Source of the DNA: Clostridium transplantifaecale
GTDB taxonomy: Bacteria; Bacillota; Clostridia; Lachnospirales; Lachnospiraceae
Assembly (NCBI RefSeq): GCF_900626075.1
Contig: NZ_UYZY01000010.1
Location: forward strand, 1 to 64,000
Length of the DNA: 64,000 bases
Direction of reading: 5' to 3'
Both the position numbers and the translations under genes were made by a program. Positions within the stretch are counted from its first letter, which is position 1, and every line of letters begins with the position of its first letter. Positions 39,749-49,141 of this stretch are shown here, one piece after another. The notes below the pieces were generated by a model, which ran no database searches, was not told the DNA's origin, and was given only the letters and a program-made list of their open reading frames with translations.

Positions 39749-41089
39749 ATGAATCATAAAATTGCATTGCTGCTGCAGGAGCATTTTGCCTCATATTGCC
39801 GGGACGAGCTGGGGAATGAGCAGAAGGATTGCAGCCTGACCTATTTTACTTATGACACACTGAAAGAGCTCCAAAAGATTTTTCTGGATAACAAAGACAA
39901 ATACGACGGGTTTATCACCAGCGGCGCGGTGCCGCTTAATGCACTGCGCGATATTGACGTGCCGCCCTACTCCGTCAAGGCGTACTTTGGCGGCAATCTG
40001 GAAAACACATACAGGATTCTCCTGGAGCAGGTACTGAAACGGGAAGGGACCGATCCGGCAGGGATTGGCCTTGATTACCTGGACGACGGGAAAATGCTGC
40101 AGACGGTGCTGGAGCAGGACCGCCTGCCGGAGATGGTCTCCGAGTTTGAAAATTCCTTTGTAGGTCTTTCGGAGCAGGAACTGGAGGCGGTGGAGAACCG
40201 GCTTGTTGAGAAATATTTAAGGCAGTGCAGAGAGGGGCAGCTTGACTTTGTCATCACCTATTTCCACAGTGTTGTGGAGGCGCTCGGCCGGGAAAATGTA
40301 AAGTGCTACTACTCCTACCCCAGCAGAAATTCGATGATTCAGACGCTGGAACTGTGCGGAAAAAATATCAGACTGGAAAAGATGCGCCGCAATATTTCCG
40401 CTGTTATCCGCATCAGTCCCGATATCACCCGATGGAGAAATAAGAAAAATTCCAACCAGGAGCTGGAGATGCTGGCGTTAAAGGGCAGTATCCTGGAATA
40501 CTGCAGGATGTACCGGGCGGAGCCGGTTATGAAGGATGATTTTACCGATGTGGAATTATATCTGAATACGGAGCAGGTGCAGAAGATGACGGAGCAGTTT
40601 ACAAACTTCGATCTGCCGGGCTACCTGGAGGAGAAAGCAGGATTCTGCGGCTTTGTGAGCATCGGCTCAGGAGATGAGCTGGGCAGGGCCAGGCTCCACG
40701 CAATGCAGGCCAGAGATTACGGAAGCCGCCTAGGGCAGGATACGTGTATCTACATTGATGAGAAAGAGGAAGTCCATTCGCTGCCCCTTAAGAGCACAGT
40801 GGAAAAACCTGCTTCAGGAATTCCGGCCTCTTATGTTGAAAACATCGCGAACCAATCCCACCTGTCATCAGAGACCGTATACCGGGTAATAGCGGCAATG
40901 CAGACCGAGCAGTCGGATGAATTTACGGCCACGGACCTTGTCAGGGTACAGGACTTCTCACTGCGCATCGCCACAAGGGTTCTAACCGCTCTAACCGAGT
41001 CCGGTTATGCGGAAAAAATAGGACAAAAAAGAATCGGAAATAAGGGAAGACCGCTGAATCTTTACAAAATTAAAATCAAATATCTATGA
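39749..41089 (+). CDS. Transcriptional regulator with PrpR_N-like sensor and winged helix
   Basis: A 446-residue protein. Residues 1-190 resemble the PrpR/XylR-type sensor domain (IALLLQEHFASYC; DKYDGFITSGAVPLNAL). Residues about 290-345 contain a G-F-V-x-I-G-x-G-x-x-x-x-x-A-x-x-H-A-x-x-A segment like degenerate GGDEF/GTP cyclohydrolase III domains. The last ~90 residues are a winged helix (SSETVYRVIAAM... KIGQKRIGNKGRPLNLYKI). No AAA or sigma-54 domain is present, unlike true PrpR. A TTG at 39746 is an alternative start. Target genes unknown. Confidence 0.75.
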   Translation: MNHKIALLLQEHFASYCRDELGNEQKDCSLTYFTYDTLKELQKIFLDNKDKYDGFITSGAVPLNALRDIDVPPYSVKAYFGGNLENTYRILLEQVLKREGTDPAGIGLDYLDDGKMLQTVLEQDRLPEMVSEFENSFVGLSEQELEAVENRLVEKYLRQCREGQLDFVITYFHSVVEALGRENVKCYYSYPSRNSMIQTLELCGKNIRLEKMRRNISAVIRISPDITRWRNKKNSNQELEMLALKGSILEYCRMYRAEPVMKDDFTDVELYLNTEQVQKMTEQFTNFDLPGYLEEKAGFCGFVSIGSGDELGRARLHAMQARDYGSRLGQDTCIYIDEKEEVHSLPLKSTVEKPASGIPASYVENIANQSHLSSETVYRVIAAMQTEQSDEFTATDLVRVQDFSLRIATRVLTALTESGYAEKIGQKRIGNKGRPLNLYKIKIKYL

Positions 41090-41094
41090 CAGGA

Positions 41095-41197
41095 CGCGAC
41101 AACACCTCATCCACTTGAGTGAACACAGAGGCTGCGACAACACTTCATCCACTGAAGTGAACGCAGTGGCCGCGACAATACCCCATCCCACTTGAAG
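41095..41197. repeat. Three ~38-bp tandem repeats
   Basis: Units 41095-41131, 41132-41169 and 41170-41197 each begin GCGACAA and contain CATCCACTTGAGTG-like mini-palindromes. The third continues into a flank shared with 54463-54496, tying this array to the large dispersed repeat. Confidence 0.75.
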
Positions 41198-41212
41198 AAA
41201 TAGAACAGATCA

Positions 41213-41456
41213 GCGGCTCCAGGCGTGGGAATGGGATGGCGAAAACCTTCGCGTCTTCAGTCCCGGCCATAACGTGCCTGTGGGGAAGAAGGGAGAAAAA
41301 GATTCCGGAGGGAACCTGGAGTTCATCGGCACTTACCGAGGTTCTTCACGAGGTTAGTGTCCGTTATGTACTCCAAAGAGCGCAAGCGTTTCCCGCAGGA
41401 ACTTTTTCTGCCCGGATTCACCACCCCGCGACAACCTAAAATCCGGGACTGAAGAC
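41213..41456 (+). repeat. Dispersed palindromic repeat, family 1, copy C
   Basis: The core runs 41253-41456 (204 bp) with perfect 14-bp termini GTCTTCAGTCCCGG and CCGGGACTGAAGAC. The left flank from 41213 matches, inverted, the right flank of copy D1 (54312-54356). A 67-codon frame (41236-41439) is a by-product. Confidence 0.9.
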
Positions 41457-41480
41457 TCACCCCCCCTTCATAAAAACTTG

Positions 41481-41509
41481 TTGTAAAATACCCAAATCAG
41501 TGGTATTAT
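41481..41509 (+). promoter_or_regulatory. Promoter of the deoR-like gene at 41557
   Basis: TTGTAA (41481-41486) and TATTAT (41504-41509) are spaced by 17 bases. Confidence 0.65.
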
Positions 41510-41556
41510 TTTGATGAAGTGTTTGTTAACTTTGTAGAAGGGATTCGGTATATTGT

Positions 41557-42339
41557 ATGGTCAGAGAAAAACGTATCGAAGAGATTAGGAAATATGTGGC
41601 GGATAACGGGAGTGTTTCACTCGACGAACTCTGTGAACGATTTGATATTTCCAAGAATACGGTCAGAAGAGATGTGGACGGTCTGGTGAAAGCGGGAGCG
41701 CTTAAGAAGGTATACGGAGGGGTGAGTTCCGTTTTATCTTCCCTGCCGGAAAGCAGTTACGATGCAAGGATGGCCCTTGAATCAGATGCAAAAGCGCAGA
41801 TCGCCCGGAGGGCGGCGGAGTTTATTGAGGACGGGGACAGTGTCTTTGTGGATTCCGGCTCCACGACGGGGCGGATTGTGGACTATCTTCATGATAAAAA
41901 AAATGTCACGGTGGTGACGAATAACCTGGATTTTATTATGAAAGCAATTCCTTTAAACAATTTGAAGGTGATTGTATTTTCAGGAATTCTGGATCGCGAT
42001 ATAATGGCATTTACCGGGATTGACGACCAGACGGCCAGAATGCTGAGGAATTTTAATTTTAAAAAGGCGTTTTTGTCCGCTACCGGCGTGACGGTTGAAT
42101 TTGGCGCCATGAATTCCATTTTGTCTGAGACGGCTTATAAATCCACTGCCGTGGAATGGGCGAAGGAGAGGTATCTCCTTGTGGACAAGACAAAGTTTGG
42201 CAGCGTGACGATTAAAAGTTTCTGCAGGCTGGAGGATATTGACCGCCTGATTACAGACGCCGCTCCGCCGGAGGATATTTCCCGTGCTATGAGGGAGAAC
42301 GGCGGCCGGATTATCGAAGTGAAACGGCAGCAGGTGTAG
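41557..42339 (+). CDS. DeoR/GlpR-family transcriptional regulator
   Basis: A 260-residue repressor. The N-terminal helix-turn-helix (residues 1-57, with SLDELCERFDISKNTVRRDVDGL) is followed by a DeoR sensor domain with D-S-G-S-T-T (about 94-99), which binds a sugar phosphate. It is co-directional with a glyoxalase-fold gene and lies about 0.8 kb upstream of the second TRAP operon, whose phosphorylated sugar intermediate could be its inducer. That link is inference. Confidence 0.93.
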   Translation: MVREKRIEEIRKYVADNGSVSLDELCERFDISKNTVRRDVDGLVKAGALKKVYGGVSSVLSSLPESSYDARMALESDAKAQIARRAAEFIEDGDSVFVDSGSTTGRIVDYLHDKKNVTVVTNNLDFIMKAIPLNNLKVIVFSGILDRDIMAFTGIDDQTARMLRNFNFKKAFLSATGVTVEFGAMNSILSETAYKSTAVEWAKERYLLVDKTKFGSVTIKSFCRLEDIDRLITDAAPPEDISRAMRENGGRIIEVKRQQV

Positions 42340-42390
42340 TAAACTAGTAAACGGGCTGCTGCGTTTGGCAATAGAGGGAGGGACGATAGA

Positions 42391-42753
42391 ATGAAGTTTA
42401 TTTTTGCAACAATTCATGTAAAAAATCTGGAGGATTCCATCCGGTTTTATGAGTCGGTGCTTGGTATGAAGCTGGTGCGCCGGTTCCCAGGCGGTCCACA
42501 GGCGGAAATTGCGTTTCTGGCGGACGGTCCGGCGGAGATTGAGCTGATTTGCGATAAGAATGCGGAACATACGGGATGCGCCGGAGGACCTTCCCTGGGA
42601 CTTTCCGTGGAAAACCTGGATCAGGCAATAGAGAAGATGAAGGAGCATGACGTGGAAATTGTCAGCGGACCTTTCCAGCCGAATCCTTCTACCCGGTTTT
42701 TCTTTATCCAGGATCCGGACGGCGTGAGCCTTGAAATTATTGAGCAGAAATAA
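42391..42753 (+). CDS. Glyoxalase/VOC-superfamily protein
   Basis: A 120-residue protein with the glyoxalase fold: two beta-alpha-beta-beta-beta modules starting FATIHVKNLEDSIRFYESVLGM and ending FFIQDPDGVSLEIIE. Metal ligands can be read as His9, Glu in AEIELI and the C-terminal Glu in LEIIE. Related proteins detoxify methylglyoxal or act as dioxygenases. GAGGGAGG precedes the start. It follows the deoR-like gene by 51 bases. Confidence 0.9.
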   Translation: MKFIFATIHVKNLEDSIRFYESVLGMKLVRRFPGGPQAEIAFLADGPAEIELICDKNAEHTGCAGGPSLGLSVENLDQAIEKMKEHDVEIVSGPFQPNPSTRFFFIQDPDGVSLEIIEQK

Positions 42754-42867
42754 GGGAAAGCCGCCTCATCCCGGGATACGGTTTTGTGAAAAGGAATCCA
42801 AACATTTTGCCGGGGACATAGCCGAAATGGTTTGAATAAAATTAAATAAACAGTCTGAAGCGTTTGA

Positions 42868-42903
42868 GGCCTGCACCGGTCATACGGTGTGGGTCTTTTT
42901 CTA
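42868..42903 (+). terminator. Terminator after the VOC gene
   Basis: GGCCTGCACCG pairs with CGGTGTGGGTC through G-C and G-U pairs around GTCATA, ending in TTTTT. The remainder of 42754-43158 is AT-rich and carries the next promoter. Confidence 0.75.
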
Positions 42904-43082
42904 TATCATTGGAAAGTGCTTCTATGATATAAAAAGTGCTCCGGAGGTATCCGCGGAGCAGGAATTGGCAGGTCTATTCGTATTATAATGAAAATATGGT
43001 AATTTATGGTAAGATCCACATAAAAAGTGATGGTATAATCAAAATTATAACCATAAAATAACAAAAAGTTAATAAATATATA

Positions 43083-43111
43083 TTGAAAAGTTAACCACAA
43101 TGTGATAGCAT
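43083..43111 (+). promoter_or_regulatory. Promoter of the second TRAP operon
   Basis: TTGAAA (43083-43088) and TAGCAT (43106-43111) are 17 bases apart, about 50 bases before the first start. Confidence 0.55.
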
Positions 43112-43158
43112 TAGATTACAATCTTATTAACGGGGTAAATAAAGAAGGAGGTTACAAA

Positions 43159-44259
43159 ATGAGAAAAATGGGTTTGGCATCGATTCTTTTAATGACGGCA
43201 TTGGCGGGGACGACTATTGGGTGCGGCGGTTCCGGGAACAGCCAGCCGGCTCAGAGTTCGGCTCAAAGCGGGAACGCGGGTGAAAGCACGGAGCAGGCCG
43301 GTTCATCAGAGGCGGAGCCGGAGAAGAAAGAGGCGGCGGACGACGGAAAGGTGTATGAGATTACACTGGGAACCGTATGGGCTCCGGAACATTATTTTGC
43401 CAAGGGAATGGACGAGATGGCAAAAGAGCTGGAAGAAAAATCAGGGGGACGTTTTAGCGTCAAGAATTACCATAACTGTACATTAGGAAGCGAGAAGGAT
43501 TTAACGGACGGAGTTTCCATGGGGACCGTGACTCTGGCCTGCCTGGGGCCTGGCCAGGTTGGCAACCTGTATGCGCCGCTTCTTGTATTTGACGCTCCGT
43601 ATCTGATTCAGAACAATGACCATATGCAGGCAATTTCCAGGAGTGAAGTATGCAGGGGGATTTGGGAAGATTCTGCAAAGACAATCGGGGTAAGGCCTCT
43701 TGGCAGCCTGTACCTGGGCAGCCGTTTTATCACGACGTCCAAGAAAAAAGTGACGGTTCCGGATGATTTAAAGGGCCTCAAGATAAGAGTGCCGGATCAG
43801 CCGATCAGCATTGCGGAATTTAAGGCGTTCGGGGCTAATCCGACTCCGATGGCATACAGTGAGGTCTATCTGGCGCTTCAGCAGAATGTAGTGGATGGAC
43901 AGGAGAATCCACTGGTCCAGATTTCCACCGCGAAGTTCTTTGAAGTCCAGAAGTACCTGAGTAATACGGGCCATGTTGTCCAGATGATTAACCCATGCAT
44001 CAATGAAGATTTCTATCAGTCTCTTCCGGAAGACCTGCGCGTTTTGCTTACGGAAACGGTGGAGGCATACTGTGTGAAGCTGAGTGAGGAGAGTGTGGGA
44101 CAGGAGGAAGCGCTGCTTAAGGAACTGCTTGCCCAGGGAATGGAACTCTGCGAGGCGGATAAAGACGCTTTCAGGGAAAATGCAAAGTCCGTGATTCAGG
44201 AGTTTGAACAGCAATGGGGAGAAGGTATTTACGAGGAACTCCAGAACGTAGCGTATTAA
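43159..44259 (+). CDS. dctP: TRAP transporter solute-binding lipoprotein, second set
   Basis: A 366-residue DctP-family lipoprotein (signal peptide ending TTIGC, followed by a Ser/Gln/Glu-rich linker). The hallmark region LKGLKIRVPDQPISI and QQNVVDGQENP are present. AAGGAGG before ATG 43159 sets the start, although the frame opens at 43102. It heads an operon of six genes extending to 49141 that includes a sugar kinase and an aldolase, so the solute is likely a sugar acid, rather than a dicarboxylate. Confidence 0.95.
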   Translation: MRKMGLASILLMTALAGTTIGCGGSGNSQPAQSSAQSGNAGESTEQAGSSEAEPEKKEAADDGKVYEITLGTVWAPEHYFAKGMDEMAKELEEKSGGRFSVKNYHNCTLGSEKDLTDGVSMGTVTLACLGPGQVGNLYAPLLVFDAPYLIQNNDHMQAISRSEVCRGIWEDSAKTIGVRPLGSLYLGSRFITTSKKKVTVPDDLKGLKIRVPDQPISIAEFKAFGANPTPMAYSEVYLALQQNVVDGQENPLVQISTAKFFEVQKYLSNTGHVVQMINPCINEDFYQSLPEDLRVLLTETVEAYCVKLSEESVGQEEALLKELLAQGMELCEADKDAFRENAKSVIQEFEQQWGEGIYEELQNVAY

Positions 44260-44296
44260 TGCAGCCGCTTAATACTTGAATGAGGAGTGGAAACAG

Positions 44297-44830
44297 ATGA
44301 TGGGAAAGGTGAAAAAAATAGTGGGAAACCTGGATCAGATTTTAATGGCCGTTACAATGGCGATTGTCTGCATCCTCCTGATTGTCCAGGTGTTTTTCAG
44401 ATATGTTCTGAACAGTCCCCTCATATGGAGTGAGGAGTGCGCAAGATACATGTTTGTGTGGACTGTTATGCTGGGACTCGGATATAACGTCAGAACGAAA
44501 AACAATATTTCTGTTTCCCTTGTAACATCGCGGCTTCCGCAGGGCATCCAGAGGGGGATGGAATACATAACGGATTTAATAGTGCTTGCATCGTATCTGT
44601 TCTGTCTCCCGCCGATCATGAAATACCTGGAGGCCCAGAGCAGGATCCGGTCGACGGCCATGCGGATGCCGATGGGATTTCTGGCAGTGTCCGTTCTGAT
44701 CGGCGTTCTGAGCCTCTTACTTCAGACCGCGGTATCATTCGCCATGAAAATGAAGCATGACATGAAGAAGCGGGATACAGACAGGCACGGCATGGAAAAG
44801 CACAATGCAGAGAGGAGGGGGGAGAAATGA
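44297..44830 (+). CDS. dctQ: TRAP transporter small membrane subunit, second set
   Basis: A 177-residue DctQ protein with four hydrophobic helices and the FFRYVLNSPLIWSEECARY motif. The C-terminal ~28 residues are a His/Lys/Arg/Asp-rich hydrophilic tail longer than usual. A TTG frame opens at 44276; GAGGAG fits ATG 44297. It overlaps dctM by four bases (ATGA). Confidence 0.92.
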   Translation: MMGKVKKIVGNLDQILMAVTMAIVCILLIVQVFFRYVLNSPLIWSEECARYMFVWTVMLGLGYNVRTKNNISVSLVTSRLPQGIQRGMEYITDLIVLASYLFCLPPIMKYLEAQSRIRSTAMRMPMGFLAVSVLIGVLSLLLQTAVSFAMKMKHDMKKRDTDRHGMEKHNAERRGEK

Positions 44831-46101
44831 CTATTGGAATGTTTATGCTTATGTTTTTCATTATGATCCTGTTGAATATTCCCATTGTATACTGCATGTT
44901 TATCCCCTCCCTCGCGTTTCTCTATACGAATGGGATTCCGCTCAATGTGATACCACAGCGGCTGATTGCGGGCGTGGACTCGTTTTCCCTGCTGGCGGTT
45001 CCGCTGTTTGTACTGGCGGGAGCGGTGATGAACAGTTCGGGAATCACGGACCGTATTTTCTACTTTGCACAGAAGATGCTGGGACATCTGACCGGCGGGC
45101 TGGGTTATGCCAATGTGGCGGCCAGCGTTATCTTTGCCGGAATGTCGGGTTCCGCTATCGCCGACGCAGGGGGCCTGGGAGCCGTGGAAGTGCAGGCAAT
45201 GAAACAGCATGGATACGATGAGGATTTCAGTCTCGCCGTGACGGGGGCATCGTCGATTATCGGCCCTATCATACCGCCCAGTATACCGGCCATCATATTT
45301 GCCGTGTCGGCCGAGGTATCGGTGGGCAGGCTGTTTGTGGCAGGCGTTGTGCCGGGGCTTCTGATGGCATGCACAATGTGCTTCTTAGTATATATGACAT
45401 GCAGGAAACGCAATTACGCCAAAGACAAAAGAGCTTCCGCGGGAGAAAAATGGCGGGCATTCAAGCGGGCGTTTTTCCCTCTGATGACTCCTGTGATTAT
45501 TCTGGCGGGCACATTTTCCGGCGTATTTACACCCACTGAGACGGCGAGCGCAACGGTGGTTTACAGCCTGATACTGGGCTTTGCTTACCGCTCCATCGGA
45601 ATCCGGGAAATCCCCCGTGTTTTGATGGATACGGCCAGGACAACGGTCAGCGTTATGACGATTGTATCGGCGTCGGCGTTATTTTCCTGGGTTCTTACCT
45701 ATGCCAAATTCCCGGAAGTGATGGCGGCGGTATTTACCGGATTTGTGACGAGTAAGGCTCTGGCTCTGATTGTAATCAATGTGCTGCTGCTGATTGTCGG
45801 CACATTTATGGATAACTCGGCGGCGATTCCGATTCTGGCTCCCGTGCTTCTGCCTATAGCGGTTTCTTACGGCGTGGATCCGATTCATTTCGGGATTATT
45901 ATGATTCTGAATCTGATGATTGGTCTTTTGACGCCTCCGGTGGGCATGGTTCTTTATGTGCTGGTCGGTATGTCCGATGTGCCGATGGAGAAAATTGTGA
46001 AATGCATGCTGCCGTTTATATTAGTTTTATCCGCACTTTTGTTGGTGATAACATTTGTGCCGGGTATCTCGATGGCGCTGCCGACGCTGCTTTTTAAATA
46101 G
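44827..46101 (+). CDS. dctM: TRAP transporter large membrane subunit, second set
   Basis: A 424-residue DctM protein with about 12 helices. The gated loops AGMSGSAIADAGGLG, SSIIGPIIPPSIP and LLTPPVGMVLYV are visible. The start codon overlaps the dctQ stop, and GAGGAGGGG lies upstream. Confidence 0.94.
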   Translation: MTIGMFMLMFFIMILLNIPIVYCMFIPSLAFLYTNGIPLNVIPQRLIAGVDSFSLLAVPLFVLAGAVMNSSGITDRIFYFAQKMLGHLTGGLGYANVAASVIFAGMSGSAIADAGGLGAVEVQAMKQHGYDEDFSLAVTGASSIIGPIIPPSIPAIIFAVSAEVSVGRLFVAGVVPGLLMACTMCFLVYMTCRKRNYAKDKRASAGEKWRAFKRAFFPLMTPVIILAGTFSGVFTPTETASATVVYSLILGFAYRSIGIREIPRVLMDTARTTVSVMTIVSASALFSWVLTYAKFPEVMAAVFTGFVTSKALALIVINVLLLIVGTFMDNSAAIPILAPVLLPIAVSYGVDPIHFGIIMILNLMIGLLTPPVGMVLYVLVGMSDVPMEKIVKCMLPFILVLSALLLVITFVPGISMALPTLLFK

Positions 46102-46154
46102 GATGAGCGGCCGCCGTAAATCGGACAGGCGGTATAGAGGAGGATAAAAAGAGA

Positions 46155-47180
46155 ATGGACAAAATGTTATTTGACAGGAGCAAGCCCAGGGATCTTGTTG
46201 CCATCGGCCGTTCGGGAGTCGATCTGTATCCGGAACAGTTTGCCCCGATGGAAGAGGTGGTTTCATTTACAAAACATGTGGGCGGTTCCCCGACCAATAC
46301 AGCCGTGCAGGCGGCAAAGATGGGGCTGGACACGGCCTTTATAGGCAATGTTTCGGGCGATAAATTCGGAACTTATGTAAAATATTATCTGGAGCAGGAA
46401 GGCATCGACACATCCGCCATGACGGTGGAACAGGAGCAGAATATCCGGCAGAGTCTGGCCGTAGCGGAACAGAGGGAAAAGGGAAAAATAGAGTATTTTT
46501 TCTACAGGCAGGATCCGGCGGATCTCCATCTTAAAATGGATGCGGTGAAAGAGAGCTTTATCAGCCAGTTTAAAGTCCTGCTTGTTTCCGGGGCGTCACT
46601 GTGCGCCAGTCCTGCGCGGGAGGCCGTGCTGCTGGCCGTGGAGTACGCTAAGAGGAATAACGTGACGGTGGTATTTGATCCCGATTACCGGCGTGAGGGA
46701 TGGTATTCGGAGGAAGAGACCTCACTCTATTACCATATGGCGGCCGGGATGGCGGACATTATCGTATCCACCAGGGAAGAATTCGACATTCTGGAAAAAA
46801 TTGTGAATCCGGGAAATGAGGACGACCGGATTTCTGCCGAAACTTATCTGGAACGGGGAGTAAAGATGGTCTGCATGAAGCGGGGAGAAGACGGAGCGGC
46901 CGCCTATACACGGGACGGAGATGTTTACTACGGCGCCGTCATGCCTGCGCACGTCTACAAAACGCTGGGAGCCGGTGATTCATTCTGCGGGACATTGATT
47001 GCAAAACTGATAGAAGGTGAGACAATACCGGAGGCGCTCAAATTTGCGGCAGCGGCAGCCTCCATAACTATCTCGGGCAAGAGCTGCTCCGACTCAATGC
47101 CGGACAAAGCCAGGCTTCAAAGCTATATGGAGGCATACGAGGAGGGACGGATTGAACAGTGGGACGGCTGGAATCAGTAA
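46155..47180 (+). CDS. PfkB-family sugar kinase (IolC-like)
   Basis: A 341-residue carbohydrate kinase. The N-terminal signature VGGSPTNTAVQAAKMG and the C-terminal catalytic motif TLGAGDSFCGTLIAKL (Asp base) are present; the start LVAIGRSGVDLYPEQF resembles 5-dehydro-2-deoxygluconokinase (IolC) closely. It phosphorylates a keto-deoxy sugar acid or similar. It lies between a TRAP carrier and an aldolase, which fits kinase then cleavage. Exact substrate not determined. Confidence 0.9.
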   Translation: MDKMLFDRSKPRDLVAIGRSGVDLYPEQFAPMEEVVSFTKHVGGSPTNTAVQAAKMGLDTAFIGNVSGDKFGTYVKYYLEQEGIDTSAMTVEQEQNIRQSLAVAEQREKGKIEYFFYRQDPADLHLKMDAVKESFISQFKVLLVSGASLCASPAREAVLLAVEYAKRNNVTVVFDPDYRREGWYSEEETSLYYHMAAGMADIIVSTREEFDILEKIVNPGNEDDRISAETYLERGVKMVCMKRGEDGAAAYTRDGDVYYGAVMPAHVYKTLGAGDSFCGTLIAKLIEGETIPEALKFAAAAASITISGKSCSDSMPDKARLQSYMEAYEEGRIEQWDGWNQ

Positions 47181-47198
47181 TAGAAAGAAGGAGAAATT

Positions 47199-48032
47199 AT
47201 GAATCCAACATTTACAGGTGTCGGGAAGACAACCAGGATGAAACGTATTTTCGGCGGGGACGGTAAGGCTCTGATGGTTGCTATCAATCATGGACTCGGA
47301 TGCGGACCTATAAACGGAATAGAGGATATGGACGGGCTGTTAAAGGCGCTGGTGGAAGAAAAACCGGATTCGCTGACCTTACATAAGGGGATAGCGCTCC
47401 GCCATATGGAACGCTTTGCGGGCGAGATCCCTCTGATTCTTAAATGTACTAATGCGACGCGTTTTCTTTCGCCGGAGGAGACCGGAATTGCGCAGGTGGA
47501 GGAGGCGGTAACGCTGGGGGCCGATGCTATTGCTCTGGGGCTGACGCTGTGCAGTAAATATGAGGGGCAGGAGATAGAGAGGGCAGCCTCCTTTATCAGG
47601 ACAGCGGAAAAATTCGGGATGCCCACGGTAACCCACAGTTATCCTAGCGGAGGTTTAATACCGGATTCGGAGCGCCACAGCGTGGAAAATGTCAAATATG
47701 CCGTCCGTGTTTCCCTGGAGCTGGGAGTTGACATCATTAAAACATTCTGGACCGGCTCCGGGAAGAGTTTTGAGGAAATTGTAAGGACGGGAGAACCTGC
47801 TAAAGTCGTGATCTCGGGAGGACCGCTTTGCCGTACGACACGCGAGTGTTTTGAAATGACGAAACAGGGCATGGATGCCGGGGCGGCCGGAATCACCTAT
47901 GGAAGGAATATCTGGCAGAGCAGTTATCCGGCCGCGGTTCTCAAAGGGCTCCGGGCGATTGTCCACGACGGAGCATCCGTGGACAGGGCGATGGAACTGG
48001 CAGAGGATGCCGCCGGATGCCATTTGGAATAA
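47199..48032 (+). CDS. Class I aldolase (DeoC/FbaB-type, LsrF/IolJ-like role)
   Basis: A 277-residue TIM-barrel aldolase. The Schiff-base Lys is in VDIIKTFWTG (near residue 177), the phosphate-site GGP in VVISGGPLC and GITYGRNIWQ near the C-terminus, and the N-terminal NHGLGCGPINGIED replaces the usual DHG. It cleaves, or forms, a phosphorylated keto sugar. The kinase just upstream would make its substrate. AAAGAAGGAG precedes the ATG. Confidence 0.9.
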   Translation: MNPTFTGVGKTTRMKRIFGGDGKALMVAINHGLGCGPINGIEDMDGLLKALVEEKPDSLTLHKGIALRHMERFAGEIPLILKCTNATRFLSPEETGIAQVEEAVTLGADAIALGLTLCSKYEGQEIERAASFIRTAEKFGMPTVTHSYPSGGLIPDSERHSVENVKYAVRVSLELGVDIIKTFWTGSGKSFEEIVRTGEPAKVVISGGPLCRTTRECFEMTKQGMDAGAAGITYGRNIWQSSYPAAVLKGLRAIVHDGASVDRAMELAEDAAGCHLE

Positions 48033-48085
48033 GCGGTTTAGGACAGCGTAGGAACGATAATAGCGAATCATATGGGGAGGAGAAC

Positions 48086-49141
48086 GTGTCCGGGAATAAA
48101 ATGATGAAAACTGCAAGGCTGTACGGGCCATGCAGGATTGTGATGGAAGAGGAAAGAATACCGGAGATTGCAAAAACGCAGGTTTTGCTGAAGATTTTGT
48201 GCTTTGGCGTGTGCGGCAGTGATATGCAGATTTATCACGGAAAGCATAAAGCTGTTACAATGCCCGTTGTGATGGGGCATGAGATGGCGGCTGCCGTGGT
48301 AAAAACGGGAGCCAGTGTCAGGCAGTTTAAAGAGGGGGACAAGGTTACCGTGGAGCCTCAGATTATGTGCGGCACTTGTTATCCCTGTCTGACCGGCCGC
48401 TTTAATGTCTGCGAGAATTTAAAAGTGATGGGAGTGCATGTGGACGGATGCAACTGCGAATATTATGCAGTGGAGGAGAAATATCTTCATCATATACCTT
48501 CTGATATGGAACCGGAGAAAGCGGCGCTGGCCGAACCGCTGGCGGTAGCGGTAGGGTGCGTCGGAAGAAGCCGGAGGATACGGGGAGGAAATGTTCTCGT
48601 CGTCGGGGCGGGGACCATTGGAAACCTGGTGCTGCAGGCTGCAAAAGCTGCGGGAGCGGAGCGGATATTGGCGGCGGACAGGAATGAAGAACGTCTTCAC
48701 TATGCAAAAGTATGCGGAGCGGACGATACGGCTAATACGGAGACAGTGGATCTTAAAACTGCTGTAGAAGAGTGCTTCGGAGTCAGGAAAGCAGACGTTA
48801 TTATAGACTGCGCCGCAGTTCCGGCAGTTTTTAAACAGATTCTTCATGCGGCCAGACCGGATTCCGATATAATCCTGACGGGAAATTATAAAGAGCCGGT
48901 GGACTTTGAAATTCCCCTGATTCAGAGAAGGGAGATCAATCTGCTGGGACATATGATGTATGTCCGGGAGGATTTTGAAACGGCCATCCGTCTTCTCTAT
49001 GAGGGGAAAATTGAAATTTCCAAAACCGTGAGCCAGAGATTTCCTTTCAGCCGGTATGCACAGGCTCTTGAATTTGCGGACCGGAATCCGGAAAAGGTAA
49101 TGAAGATGATGATCTATATGGATGAGCGGAAAGAAGGGTAG
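48086..49141 (+). CDS. Zinc-dependent dehydrogenase (MDR family, sorbitol/threonine dehydrogenase-like)
   Basis: A 351-residue enzyme oxidising a polyol or sugar-acid hydroxyl with NAD(P). Catalytic zinc ligands appear in FGVCGSDMQIYHG and MGHE; four structural cysteines are in CGTCYPCLTGRFNVC. The nucleotide site is VVGAGTIGNLVLQAAKAAG. The frame opens at 48017, but GGAGG at 48076-48080 serves GTG 48086; ATG 48101 is a second choice. It would feed the kinase and aldolase by first making a keto group. Confidence 0.92.
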   Translation: MSGNKMMKTARLYGPCRIVMEEERIPEIAKTQVLLKILCFGVCGSDMQIYHGKHKAVTMPVVMGHEMAAAVVKTGASVRQFKEGDKVTVEPQIMCGTCYPCLTGRFNVCENLKVMGVHVDGCNCEYYAVEEKYLHHIPSDMEPEKAALAEPLAVAVGCVGRSRRIRGGNVLVVGAGTIGNLVLQAAKAAGAERILAADRNEERLHYAKVCGADDTANTETVDLKTAVEECFGVRKADVIIDCAAVPAVFKQILHAARPDSDIILTGNYKEPVDFEIPLIQRREINLLGHMMYVREDFETAIRLLYEGKIEISKTVSQRFPFSRYAQALEFADRNPEKVMKMMIYMDERKEG

